The notes under the pieces are model-generated. The model worked only from the letters and a program-made list of their open reading frames with translations. It was not told where the DNA came from and did no database searches. The position numbers and the translations under genes were made by a program. Positions 7,522 through 14,669 of a DNA stretch of 14,669 bases are shown piece after piece. The first letter of the stretch is position 1. Each line of letters opens with the position of its first letter. This DNA comes from Cytophagales bacterium (GTDB lineage: Bacteria > Bacteroidota > Bacteroidia > Cytophagales > Cyclobacteriaceae): assembly GCA_003541895.1 (NCBI GenBank), contig DPLR01000672.1, forward strand, positions 1 to 14,669, read 5' to 3'.

Positions 7522-7561
7522 ATTCAAAATTTCAGGCTTTTAAAGATTTTAATTCAATTTG

Positions 7562-8785
7562 ATGAACCGCGTAGTTATAACGGGTATCGGAATTTATTCA
7601 TGCATTGGCAAAAATCTGAGCGAGGTTCGTCATTCTCTTTACACAGGCAAGTCGGGAATCGTACTAGATAATGCCCGTAAGGAAATGGGCTATCGCTCTG
7701 GCCTTACCGGTTTTGTTGAGCCACCTCAACTGAAAGGAGTTTTGGACAGACGCGCACGTGTGATGCTTCCTGAACAAGGTGAATACGCGTATATGTCAAC
7801 GGTTGAGGCATTAGCGGGTGCTGGTATCACTCAGGATTTCCTAAATGAAGTGGAGGTTGGGGTGATCTTTGGGAACGATAGCTCTGCACAGCCAGTAATC
7901 GAAGCAACTGATATTATCCGCGCAAAAAAAGACACGATGTTGGTAGGGTCGGGCTCTGTGTTTCAGGCGCTGAACTCAACGGTCAACATGAACATGGCTA
8001 CTATATTCAAGTTGAAGGGAATCAATTTTAGTGTAAGTGCAGCGTGTGCTAGTGGTTCTCATTCCATCGGGCTCGGTTATTTTCTGATCAAGCATGGAAT
8101 GCAAAGTTGCATTGTGTGCGGGGGCGCTCAAGAAACAAATGTGTATTCCATGGGCAACTTTGATGCGTTGAGTGCATTTTCTATTCGTGAAAGTGAACCC
8201 ACCAAAGCTTCTCGCCCGTTCGATAAAAACCGCGATGGCTTGGTACCCAGTGGTGGTGCCGCAACCGTGATTTTAGAAAGCCTTGACGCAGCCAAAAAAC
8301 GAGGGGCAAAAATATTAGGCGAGGTCATTGGCTACGGATTCTCTTCGAATGGCGAGCACATCTCCAACCCAACGGTAGATGGCCCTGCACGCTCTTTAAA
8401 AATGAGTTTGAAAGATGCGGGAATAATGGCTAACGAAATTGATTATATCAATGCCCACGCAACCTCCACACCCGCTGGCGATGCGAGTGAGGCACGAGCC
8501 ATTGCCGAAGTATTTAGCGAAGCAAAAACGCCTGTCAGTTCAACGAAATCGATGACGGGTCACGAATGCTGGATGGCTGGAGCAAGTGAAATAGTTTATT
8601 CCTTATTGATGATGCAGGATTCGTTCATCGCACCCAACATCAATTTTGAAACGCCAGATGACGATTCTTCCAAACTGAATATTGTCAGTAAAACGATGAA
8701 TAAAAATATTGATGTATTTTTGTCGAATTCATTTGGTTTTGGTGGTACAAATTCATCATTGATTGTTAAAAAATATTCTAATTAA
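7562..8785 (+). CDS. Beta-ketoacyl-ACP synthase (FabF-like, aryl polyene/flexirubin type)
   Basis: This 407-residue condensing enzyme extends an ACP-bound chain by decarboxylative condensation with malonyl-ACP. The catalytic Cys162 lies in SAACASGSHSIG, His299 in NAHATST and His334 in KSMTGHECWMAGASE, with Lys329 just before it; the C-terminal GFGGTN is also present. The set is complete and the length is normal for FabF. ATG at 7562 is preferred over the TTG immediately before it; no Shine-Dalgarno is apparent, as is usual in Bacteroidota. It heads an operon with the ACP gene 3 bases downstream. The NAHATST and GHECWMAGASE wording differs from housekeeping FabF and recalls ketosynthases of pigment clusters, from memory rather than a search. 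Confidence 0.92.
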   Translation: MNRVVITGIGIYSCIGKNLSEVRHSLYTGKSGIVLDNARKEMGYRSGLTGFVEPPQLKGVLDRRARVMLPEQGEYAYMSTVEALAGAGITQDFLNEVEVGVIFGNDSSAQPVIEATDIIRAKKDTMLVGSGSVFQALNSTVNMNMATIFKLKGINFSVSAACASGSHSIGLGYFLIKHGMQSCIVCGGAQETNVYSMGNFDALSAFSIRESEPTKASRPFDKNRDGLVPSGGAATVILESLDAAKKRGAKILGEVIGYGFSSNGEHISNPTVDGPARSLKMSLKDAGIMANEIDYINAHATSTPAGDASEARAIAEVFSEAKTPVSSTKSMTGHECWMAGASEIVYSLLMMQDSFIAPNINFETPDDDSSKLNIVSKTMNKNIDVFLSNSFGFGGTNSSLIVKKYSN

Positions 8786-8788
8786 ACT

Positions 8789-9046
8789 ATGCAGTACGCG
8801 GAAATCGTAAGTAAGATCAATACTTTTTTGGTTGATGAATTTGAAGTGGCTCAAGACAAAATTGTACCTGATGCCAATGTGAAAGAAACCCTTCAATTGG
8901 ATAGCTTAGATTACATCGACTTGGTTGTAGTCATTGAAAGTAATTTTGGATTCAAGGTCAAGCCTGAAGATTTTGTTACGATCATCACCTTTCAAAATTT
9001 TTACGATTACGTGGCCAATCGATTGGCCGAGAAAGTAAATGCCTAA
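8789..9046 (+). CDS. Acyl carrier protein (first)
   Basis: This 85-residue ACP carries growing acyl chains on a phosphopantetheine arm. The attachment serine is Ser39 in LQLDSLDYIDLVV, the classic DSL motif followed by acidic helix II. Size and helix pattern match stand-alone type II ACPs. It lies 3 bases after the ketosynthase stop and 3 bases before the acyltransferase start, so it is translated from the same message and probably serves this pathway rather than general lipid synthesis. Confidence 0.93.
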   Translation: MQYAEIVSKINTFLVDEFEVAQDKIVPDANVKETLQLDSLDYIDLVVVIESNFGFKVKPEDFVTIITFQNFYDYVANRLAEKVNA

Positions 9047-9049
9047 TGC

Positions 9050-9937
9050 ATGTCCCAGTGGGAAGGTAAGTCGCGCGGAAATAAATTAGGATATCAGATT
9101 TTTGTTTTTGTTTGCGATAAGCTTGGAGCGCAGGCAGCTTATTTTTTATTGCGGTTTGTGTCGTTTTATTTTTTCCTCTTCTCGCCATCTTCTACTCGTC
9201 AAATCTATCTTTACTTCAGAAAAAGACACAAGTTCACTCGCTTGAAATCTGTTGTTAATGTTTACAAAAATTATTTTGTTTTTGGGCAGACCTTAATTGA
9301 CAAAGTGATTTTACTTGGCGGATTAAAAAACAAATTCACCTACCATTTCGATGGTGTCGAAAACCTACAAGAAATTGTGGGCTTGGGAAAAGGTGGAATT
9401 TTATTGAGTGGGCACGTAGGCAACTGGGAAATTGCCAGTCACTTGCTAAAGAAGTTGAATACAAAAGTGAACGTGGTCATGTTTGATGGCGAGCACCAGC
9501 GCATCAAAAATTATCTCAATGAAGTAACGGGCAGCAAGTCGTTTAATATCATTATCATTCGCGATGATATTTCTCATGTCTATGAGATAGGCCACGCATT
9601 GAATCGCAATGAATTGGTGTGCATCCATGCTGACCGATTTGTGAACACGGCCAAGACGATCATCCGACCTTTTCTTGGCTCGCCAGCCAAGTTTCCTCTT
9701 GGACCTTTTTCCATTGCTTCTACATTTAATGTACCGGTGTCATTCGTATATGCTTTTAAGGAGAGCACAACCCATTACCATTTATTTGGAAGCAAGGTGA
9801 TGCTGCGCGAGGAACAAACTCCAAAGCGCGAATATGCCGAGCAATTGGCTGATCGTTTTATTAAAAGTTTTGAAGAAAAAGTTAGCCGCTATCCGGAGCA
9901 ATGGTTCAATTACTATAACTTTTGGGAGTTAAACTGA
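9050..9937 (+). CDS. LpxL/HtrB-family acyltransferase
   Basis: This 295-residue protein of the lipid A lauroyl/myristoyl acyltransferase family moves an acyl group from ACP to a hydroxyl at the inner membrane. The catalytic H-x4-E is seen in SGHVGNWE (His122, Glu127). HADRF (from His193) and the C-terminal YPEQWFNYYNFWE are other family marks. A hydrophobic aromatic segment near residues 27-45 could anchor it in the membrane. LpxL-type genes occur in aryl polyene and flexirubin clusters; here it probably acylates a pigment-related acceptor rather than lipid A, by context. Its TGA overlaps the next ATG by one base (TGATG), which indicates translational coupling. Confidence 0.88.
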   Translation: MSQWEGKSRGNKLGYQIFVFVCDKLGAQAAYFLLRFVSFYFFLFSPSSTRQIYLYFRKRHKFTRLKSVVNVYKNYFVFGQTLIDKVILLGGLKNKFTYHFDGVENLQEIVGLGKGGILLSGHVGNWEIASHLLKKLNTKVNVVMFDGEHQRIKNYLNEVTGSKSFNIIIIRDDISHVYEIGHALNRNELVCIHADRFVNTAKTIIRPFLGSPAKFPLGPFSIASTFNVPVSFVYAFKESTTHYHLFGSKVMLREEQTPKREYAEQLADRFIKSFEEKVSRYPEQWFNYYNFWELN

Positions 9938-10356
9938 TGCTTGTATCGAAAAACGATATTACTAGCTATATCCCTCAACAGTCTCCGTTTGTGATGATCG
10001 ATCAACTGATTGAAGCCGACATCAACCATGCGAAAAGTGAGTTCACAATTGAATCGAAAAATCCATTGCTGGAGGATCATTTTTTTTCTGAATCTGGCAT
10101 GATCGAAAACATGGCGCAAACAGCTGCAGCACAGGTTGGTTATTTTGCCAAGAAACAAAATATTCCAGTGCCGATCGGTTATATTGCAAGTGTAAAAGAC
10201 ATTCGCATTTTTAACCGACCAAAAGTGGGAGATACCCTGACAACGATCATTCGGGTTACCAACCAAGTGATGGACGTTACTTTGTGCGCTGGTGAAGTTT
10301 GGCTAAGAAATGAGTTGTTGTGTACCTGTGAACTGAGAATATTTATTAAGAAATAA
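9937..10356 (+). CDS. Hot-dog 3-hydroxyacyl-ACP dehydratase-like protein
   Basis: This 139-residue protein resembles FabZ/ApeP-type dehydratases, which remove water from 3-hydroxyacyl-ACP to give the enoyl chain, the step that builds conjugated double bonds in polyenes. Visible are YIPQQSPFVMIDQL, matching the FabZ opening, and MIENMAQTAAA with Glu57 at the catalytic acid position. His48 in EDHFF is the likely catalytic histidine, but the loop between it and Glu57 is shorter than in FabZ and the usual GHFPG pattern is not kept. ATG at 9937, overlapping the previous stop, is preferred over the in-frame TTG at 9922 inside the acyltransferase gene. Specificity is inferred. Confidence 0.82.
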   Translation: MLVSKNDITSYIPQQSPFVMIDQLIEADINHAKSEFTIESKNPLLEDHFFSESGMIENMAQTAAAQVGYFAKKQNIPVPIGYIASVKDIRIFNRPKVGDTLTTIIRVTNQVMDVTLCAGEVWLRNELLCTCELRIFIKK

Positions 10357-10362
10357 CCGCAA

Positions 10363-10998
10363 ATGCCTGCGATGAAACTGAAGATTGTTGTTATTCTATG
10401 TTTGCTAAGCACTACCGAAAATTTTTCTCAAAGTGCGAAAGATGTTTTTGATCCAAACGTGCCGATTACCTGGCTTGGAATTGATTTTACGGGAGCCGTA
10501 TTCAATGGAGATCGTGAAAAACTTGGATCGGAAGCTGACATGAAGAATTTGATGTCATCGCTCAACCGGTTGACGATGAACGAAAGAGATAAATTTAATT
10601 TTGGAGCCATGCTCCAGAAAAATAAAATTGATTATAGTATCGATGTAGCTATTGGTCACAATGAGAAAATGGATTTTTCTAATGGGTACAGCGATAAACT
10701 CGGCCACATTTTGCACGAACAAGATATTGATGCCATTGTCCGGGATTATGATTATGGCGATTTGAAAGGCGTAGGGCTCATATTTAATGTTGAGACACTC
10801 AGTAAATTCAACGAAGAAGCCTTTGTGTGGATCACCTTTATTGACATTGAGCACAAGCAAATTATTTTTACGGAACGCATGATGGGCAAACCTGCAGGGT
10901 TTGGGCTACGAAACTATTGGGCGGGTGCTCTTTATAAAATAATGAAAAGTGTGGGTGTCAAAGATTTTGATCGATGGAAAAGAAAATACAATCACTAA
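10363..10998 (+). CDS. Secreted protein of unknown function within the pigment operon
   Basis: This is a 211-residue protein; ATG at 10372 is an equally likely start (208 residues). The N-terminus is a clear signal peptide (MKLKIVVILCLL, then STTENFSQ) with cleavage plausible after Gln23 or the following Ser, and no cysteine for lipidation at that point. The mature part, beginning KDVFDPNVPITWLGIDFTG, is soluble, mixed alpha/beta and rich in Asp and Lys, with no transmembrane segment. I do not recognise a family. The gene sits 6 bases after the dehydratase and 7 before the thioesterase, so it is part of the operon. An envelope role, such as handling or anchoring the finished pigment, is possible but speculative. 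Confidence 0.8.
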   Translation: MPAMKLKIVVILCLLSTTENFSQSAKDVFDPNVPITWLGIDFTGAVFNGDREKLGSEADMKNLMSSLNRLTMNERDKFNFGAMLQKNKIDYSIDVAIGHNEKMDFSNGYSDKLGHILHEQDIDAIVRDYDYGDLKGVGLIFNVETLSKFNEEAFVWITFIDIEHKQIIFTERMMGKPAGFGLRNYWAGALYKIMKSVGVKDFDRWKRKYNH

Positions 10999-11005
10999 TT
11001 TCTAA

Positions 11006-11434
11006 TTGCACACTGTGTTAACCCACCAAACGGAAGTTCTTGTTCGATTTAATGAAGCTGATCCATTGGGCATTGTTTGGCACGGTCATTACATTCGGTA
11101 TTTTGAAGATGGAAGAGAAGGCTTCGGAAAACGCTATGGTATTTCATACCTCGACTTCTATAAAAATGGGTTAGCGGTTCCAATAGTTTCGGTTCACTGC
11201 GATTATAAGAAACCTTTGCGTTACGGACAGTCGGTAATAGTAGAGACCACTTACATTGATTCACACGCAGCAAAATTAAAATTCGATTACAAAATTTTTC
11301 AAGGCAATTCAAAAGAGTTGGTAGCCGTTGGCACAACCACACAGGTTTTTGTCGATGTAAAAAATTTTCAACTGCAGCTCACTGTTCCTGATTTTTTTAT
11401 GGATTGGAAAAAGGAGGTAGGTTTTGCGAAATGA
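11006..11434 (+). CDS. 4-hydroxybenzoyl-CoA thioesterase-family (YbgC-like) thioesterase
   Basis: This 142-residue hot-dog thioesterase hydrolyses acyl-CoA or acyl-ACP. The family motif is seen in RFNEADPLGIVWHGHYIRYFEDGRE, from residue 14, with Asp19 at the usual catalytic position and the His-Tyr-Phe-Glu string after it. No in-frame ATG exists between the previous stop (10998) and this motif, so the start must be TTG at 11006 or GTG at 11015. A comparable thioesterase (ApeK) belongs to proteobacterial aryl polyene clusters, so release or editing of chains in this pathway is likely. Its TGA overlaps the next gene's ATG (ATGA), and its 3' end contains a strong AGGAGG that may drive that gene. 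Confidence 0.87.
   Translation: MHTVLTHQTEVLVRFNEADPLGIVWHGHYIRYFEDGREGFGKRYGISYLDFYKNGLAVPIVSVHCDYKKPLRYGQSVIVETTYIDSHAAKLKFDYKIFQGNSKELVAVGTTTQVFVDVKNFQLQLTVPDFFMDWKKEVGFAK
11411..11420 (+). promoter_or_regulatory. Strong Shine-Dalgarno inside the thioesterase gene
   Basis: AAGGAGGTAG lies 10 bases before the ATG at 11431. Most genes of this window have no clear Shine-Dalgarno, so this one stands out and supports the 11431 start, although it also encodes KKEV of the thioesterase. Confidence 0.5.
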
Positions 11435-12534
11435 AAAAAATATCCTTCATATCCGATTCAGTCATTTCTCCTTTGGGTTTTTCAAGCAAGGAAAATTTCG
11501 ATTCCGTTCAGCGAATGAAATCCGGAATCCGCAAAATCAAAAATGCTCGCTTGAGCGAAAATGAATTTGCGGGTTCAAGCATTGAATCTCTTGGCAAAGG
11601 TGATCAGGTATCGCGATTTGAAAATCTTTCGGTGCTATCGATTAAAGATGCAATAGCAAAATGCCCGATTGAAATTGACTATCAGAAAACCGTTTTTGTC
11701 TTAGCCACCACCAAAGGAAATATTGAGTTAGCAGATCAGCCTAACCTAAAGCCATCCGTGCTTGATCTTCATTCATCGGCCTTAAGGGTTGCACAATTTT
11801 TTGGATTTAAAAAAAGTTATGTGGTATCGAATGCGTGTACTTCAGGAGTAATGGCATTGATCACCGCTAAGCGCTTGCTAAACGCAGGAACTTTTGAGCA
11901 TGCTATTGTTACAGGCACCGATGCGTTGAGCAGTTTTATTATTTCAGGCTTCGAAAGTCTGCATGCACTCAGCGATGAACCGTGCAAACCATTTGATGTC
12001 AATCGAAAAGGATTGAATCTAGGGGAAGCATCCGCCACTGTAATTTTAAGTTCTAAACACTCAGGCAGCAGCGTTCTTCTCGGTGACGGTTCAGCAAATG
12101 ATGCCAATCATATTTCTGCGCCCTCACGAACAGGAGATGAATTGGCTTGGGCAATTAACTTAGCTTTACGCGATTCAAAAATAGATCGGAGTAAAATCGA
12201 TTTTATATCAGCCCATGGTACAGCTACATCCTACAACGATGAAATGGAGTCAAAGGCGTTTGCCAAAGCTGAAGTAAATCATATTCCATTAAACAGTATG
12301 AAAGGATATTTTGGTCATACGCTTGGAGCTGCGGGTCTGGTTGAAGTGGTCATGGGTTTGCATTCGCTCAAAGAGAATGAGTTGATCGCAACCAAAGGGT
12401 TTTCACAATTGGGTGTTTCATCTCCATTGAATGTAATCGGTATGAAGGAGAAACGCCCACTCACTATTTTTTTAAAAACGGCATCAGGCTTTGGCGGATG
12501 CAATGCCGCAGTTGTTATTCAAAAAAGTAATTGA
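11431..12534 (+). CDS. Second beta-ketoacyl-ACP synthase
   Basis: This 367-residue ketosynthase is shorter than usual for FabF (about 410), the shortening lying mainly in the N-terminal half before the nucleophile. The catalytic residues are intact: Cys136 in SNACTSGVMAL, His262 in SAHGTATSYND, and His296 in MKGYFGHTLGAAG with Lys291 before it; GFGGCNAA lies near the end. It therefore looks catalytic, not a chain-length factor. ATG at 11431 (MKKISFISD) overlaps the thioesterase stop by ATGA and follows a good AGGAGG, so it is preferred over the in-frame start at 11404. With the first ketosynthase it could divide initiation and elongation, or form a heterodimer. Confidence 0.9.
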   Translation: MKKISFISDSVISPLGFSSKENFDSVQRMKSGIRKIKNARLSENEFAGSSIESLGKGDQVSRFENLSVLSIKDAIAKCPIEIDYQKTVFVLATTKGNIELADQPNLKPSVLDLHSSALRVAQFFGFKKSYVVSNACTSGVMALITAKRLLNAGTFEHAIVTGTDALSSFIISGFESLHALSDEPCKPFDVNRKGLNLGEASATVILSSKHSGSSVLLGDGSANDANHISAPSRTGDELAWAINLALRDSKIDRSKIDFISAHGTATSYNDEMESKAFAKAEVNHIPLNSMKGYFGHTLGAAGLVEVVMGLHSLKENELIATKGFSQLGVSSPLNVIGMKEKRPLTIFLKTASGFGGCNAAVVIQKSN

Positions 12535-12549
12535 TTAATTATTTTCATA

Positions 12550-13797
12550 ATGGATATAAAAGAAGTTGACGTTTTAGTGATCGGAGCAGGACCCGCTGGT
12601 AGTGTAGCTGCTGCAGTTGTGCATCAAGCCGGCTTCAGCCTTCAGGTCGTGGAGAAAGAAAAATTTCCCCGCTTTGTGATTGGCGAAAGTTTGCTACCCC
12701 GCTGCATGGATGTTTTGGATGACTGTGGTTTTTTGCCGGCTTTGAAAAAGAAAAACTTTCAGGAAAAATTTGGAGCGAAGTTCATCAAGAATGGAATGGT
12801 AGCTGATTTCAATTTCTCCGATCAATTCACAGAAGGCTGGAGCTGGACATGGCAAGTCACCCGCGCTGACTTCGATCAAACGTTGATCACCGATGTACAA
12901 GAACGAGGCGTACCTGTAGATTTTCAGACTACAGTAATGCGCATTGAATTTATGGATGATGAATCTTCCATCACCACGGTAAAAGACTTTCAAGGCAATG
13001 AAAAGAAAATCAAAGCCCGGTTCATCATTGATGCCAGTGGATATGGACGTGTTATTCCGAGACTTTTTAATTTAGAAAAACCATCCGTGCTTGATTCGCG
13101 AAAAGCAATTTTTGCGCATGTCACAGATCGTAACCGAAATTCGTTCGATGAGCCAAATCGAATCATCATTGTAACGTATGCACCTGGTACATGGGTTTGG
13201 ATCATTCCTTTTTCGTCAGGACATACTTCGTTGGGGTTTGTTGGCAGTTTTGATTTCTTTAATTCGATGCAAGGAAATGAGGCTGACAAATTCGCGGCCT
13301 TAATTCAAGGGAACGACTATTTGAAAAATCGTTTTAGCGATGCCGAATATATTTTTGAACCACGTAAATTAGAATCATGGTCGGTTACTACTGATAAGTT
13401 TTATGGAAATGGTTTTGTGTTAACGGGCAACGTAACAGAATTTCTTGACCCGGTTTTTTCCTCGGGTGTAATGTTTGCAACAGTATCCAGTCATCTGGCA
13501 AGTAAATTAGTGGTCAAGAAACTGAAAGGCGAAATAGTAGATTGGGAAATGGAGTACATGAAGGTTGTGCGACAAGGCGTTGATACGTTCAGAACCTATG
13601 TTACTGCTTGGTACGATGGAACACTCGATTCTATTTTCTTTGTGCCCAATAAAGTAAAATCGATTGAAAGGCAAATCTGTTCCGTGTTGGCGGGCTATGT
13701 TTGGGATGAGCGAAATCCTTTTGTAAAAAATCACTCCACGGAAATCAAGAAGCTTGCGGCATTGATAGAAAGTCATAAGGTAACAGCAGATCAATAA
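12550..13797 (+). CDS. Flavin-dependent halogenase-like oxidoreductase
   Basis: This 415-residue FAD enzyme belongs to the tryptophan-halogenase/geranylgeranyl-reductase-like superfamily. The FAD-binding VIGAGPAGS is at residues 10-18. FPRFVIGESLLP (39-50) is followed by NFQEKFGAKF with Lys73 where halogenases carry the catalytic lysine. WVWIIP (215-220) fits the halogenase signature WxWxIP, and EFLDPVFSSGV (297-307) is the second FAD motif. These features favour a phenol-type flavin-dependent halogenase that would chlorinate the aromatic head of a flexirubin, since chlorinated flexirubins are known. A non-halogenating oxidase or hydroxylase role remains possible. It needs reduced FAD from a partner reductase not seen here. 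It starts 15 bases after the ketosynthase stop. Confidence 0.85.
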   Translation: MDIKEVDVLVIGAGPAGSVAAAVVHQAGFSLQVVEKEKFPRFVIGESLLPRCMDVLDDCGFLPALKKKNFQEKFGAKFIKNGMVADFNFSDQFTEGWSWTWQVTRADFDQTLITDVQERGVPVDFQTTVMRIEFMDDESSITTVKDFQGNEKKIKARFIIDASGYGRVIPRLFNLEKPSVLDSRKAIFAHVTDRNRNSFDEPNRIIIVTYAPGTWVWIIPFSSGHTSLGFVGSFDFFNSMQGNEADKFAALIQGNDYLKNRFSDAEYIFEPRKLESWSVTTDKFYGNGFVLTGNVTEFLDPVFSSGVMFATVSSHLASKLVVKKLKGEIVDWEMEYMKVVRQGVDTFRTYVTAWYDGTLDSIFFVPNKVKSIERQICSVLAGYVWDERNPFVKNHSTEIKKLAALIESHKVTADQ

Positions 13798-13806
13798 GGA
13801 ATTCTC

Positions 13807-14406
13807 GTGAACTATATTCAAACGTGTTGTAAAATAAAAAACGGAGAAGTGAAGGTGGATGGAAAAATTGTTTTTCAATTTTCTGAAGCTTTACCGATGG
13901 GCATGGATCAACTCTATACGCATTTGAATGTGAGCTATCCGCGGTTTTATAAAATGGATAATCTTTCGAAGCTTGGTTTTTTAGCCAGTGAATTTTTATT
14001 GAACGGCAAGATTTCGATGAACTATCAACCCTATGAAATTTCAACTGTATTATCTAATGCAAGTTCTTCCTTAGATACCGACTTGAGATACATTGAAGCT
14101 TCTAAAAAAGCGCCAAGCCCTGCGTTGTTTGTTTATACCTTGCCCAACATTGTGAACGGAGAGATTAGCATTCGTCATGGGTTCAAGGGCGAGAGTAATT
14201 TTTTTGTAACCCCTGATTTTGATTCAGGTTTTCTTTGTGACTATTGTAATGAATTACTCAAGGAAAAAAGCAAAATTTGTATAGCCGGGTGGATTGAATT
14301 TGGAGATCACTTGAAAGAGGCTTTTGTGTATTTGGTTGGAAAGGAACAGAATGGATTAGCAGTGGATCATACGTCTGAAAATGTATTTAAACTTTATAGT
14401 CTTTAG
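13807..14406 (+). CDS. Half-length ketosynthase-like protein without the catalytic cysteine
   Basis: This 199-residue protein resembles only the N-terminal half of ketosynthases (beta-ketoacyl synthase N-terminal domain type). YPRFYKMDNLSKLGFLASE, SNASSSLDTDLRYIEA, and LPNIVNGEISIRHGFKGES match the order of ketosynthase motifs. Where FabF has TACTSG it reads TPDFDSG, so the nucleophile position is Phe138. The C-terminal half with the two catalytic histidines is absent. It cannot condense on its own; a structural or chain-length-factor-like partner role is inferred. The start is GTG at 13807, supported by TAAGGA overlapping the previous stop at a 6-base spacing. It lies 2 bases before the second ACP gene. 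Confidence 0.8.
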   Translation: MNYIQTCCKIKNGEVKVDGKIVFQFSEALPMGMDQLYTHLNVSYPRFYKMDNLSKLGFLASEFLLNGKISMNYQPYEISTVLSNASSSLDTDLRYIEASKKAPSPALFVYTLPNIVNGEISIRHGFKGESNFFVTPDFDSGFLCDYCNELLKEKSKICIAGWIEFGDHLKEAFVYLVGKEQNGLAVDHTSENVFKLYSL

Positions 14407-14408
14407 CT

Positions 14409-14669
14409 ATGGAAAAATTAATTCAAGAATTGAAAGTTAAAATTATTGAAGCCCTCAATTTGCGTCACCTAAAGCCGGAAGACATTGGCGATGATCAGCC
14501 TTTGTTTGTTCAAGGGTTGGGACTTGATTCTATTGATGCGCTTGAATTAATCGTGCTGATGCAACAAGACTATAACGTAAAAATCACGGATCCGCAGGAA
14601 GGCCCGAAAATTTTTAAATCGGTGCGAACAATGGCCGAGTATATCACGTTGCATCACAAAGCGGAATAG
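14409..14669 (+). CDS. Acyl carrier protein (second)
   Basis: This complete 86-residue ACP has its stop codon as the last three bases of the window. The phosphopantetheine site is Ser41 in LGLDSIDALELIV, with a long acidic loop before it (LKPEDIGDDQPLF). It differs clearly from the first ACP (LQLDSLDYIDLVV), so the two probably serve different partners, for example one for polyene elongation and one for starter loading or a second chain. It sits 2 bases after the half ketosynthase, and the operon very likely continues beyond the window. Confidence 0.93.
   Translation: MEKLIQELKVKIIEALNLRHLKPEDIGDDQPLFVQGLGLDSIDALELIVLMQQDYNVKITDPQEGPKIFKSVRTMAEYITLHHKAE

Larger units (their letters stand above)
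7104..7561. other. Non-coding spacer with a hairpin repeat family
   Basis: No credible gene is seen in these 458 bases; the open frame at 7411-7671 overlaps the true ketosynthase start and has no family features. The stretch holds a 7-base inverted repeat (7154-7178), three copies of a hairpin repeat (7243-7270 inverted; 7343-7378 and 7434-7469 direct) and a promoter-like box (7514-7521). It separates the Rhs/REP region from the pigment operon. Confidence 0.7.

Noticed and set aside
7411..7671. Plus-strand open frame overlapping the first ketosynthase start
   Set aside because: It runs through the repeat and promoter region and into the ketosynthase in another frame, with no recognisable domain.

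Overview
The window most likely comes from a member of the Bacteroidota, probably Cytophagales or Chitinophagales. This is inferred from four things: an Rhs/YD-repeat protein with Bacteroidota-style Ig-like repeats, genes mostly lacking strong Shine-Dalgarno sequences, TAnnTTTG-type promoter-like boxes, and a flexirubin/aryl-polyene type gene cluster. All credible genes lie on the + strand. No tRNA, rRNA or CRISPR array was seen.

Region 1 (2-5727) holds the 3' part of a very large Rhs-like gene. It has about 6.5 Ig-like repeats of 86-90 residues, YD repeats, a beta-rich insert, the Rhs core signature ending in DPTGMDW, and a C-terminal tip that looks like a papain/C39-fold cysteine peptidase. 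Two bases after its stop comes a putative lipoprotein, which by position is a candidate immunity protein.

Region 2 (5728-7103) contains a REP-associated tyrosine (HUH) transposase gene flanked by two GC-rich palindromes in inverted orientation. After the second palindrome comes an open but headless coding remnant, then a membrane-anchored protein of unknown function. I read these last two as a possible displaced Rhs tip tail with its orphan immunity gene.

Region 3 (7104-7561) is non-coding. It holds three copies of a small hairpin-forming repeat, two direct and one inverted, in which base-pair changes appear compensatory. It also holds a possible promoter for the next operon.

Region 4 (7562-14669) is a tightly packed ten-gene operon that runs to, and probably past, the window edge. 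In order the genes are: ketosynthase, acyl carrier protein, LpxL-like acyltransferase, hot-dog dehydratase, secreted protein of unknown function, 4HBT thioesterase, second ketosynthase, flavin-dependent halogenase-like enzyme, a half-length ketosynthase-like protein lacking the catalytic cysteine, and a second acyl carrier protein. The set fits type II fatty-acid-like assembly of an aryl polyene/flexirubin pigment. The ACPs carry the chain, the ketosynthases extend it, the hot-dog enzyme dehydrates it, the thioesterase and acyltransferase release or transfer it, and the flavoenzyme may chlorinate or oxidise the aromatic head. No ketoreductase, ammonia-lyase, aryl-CoA/ACP ligase or dialkylresorcinol genes are seen here. 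If the assignment is right they should lie downstream or elsewhere.
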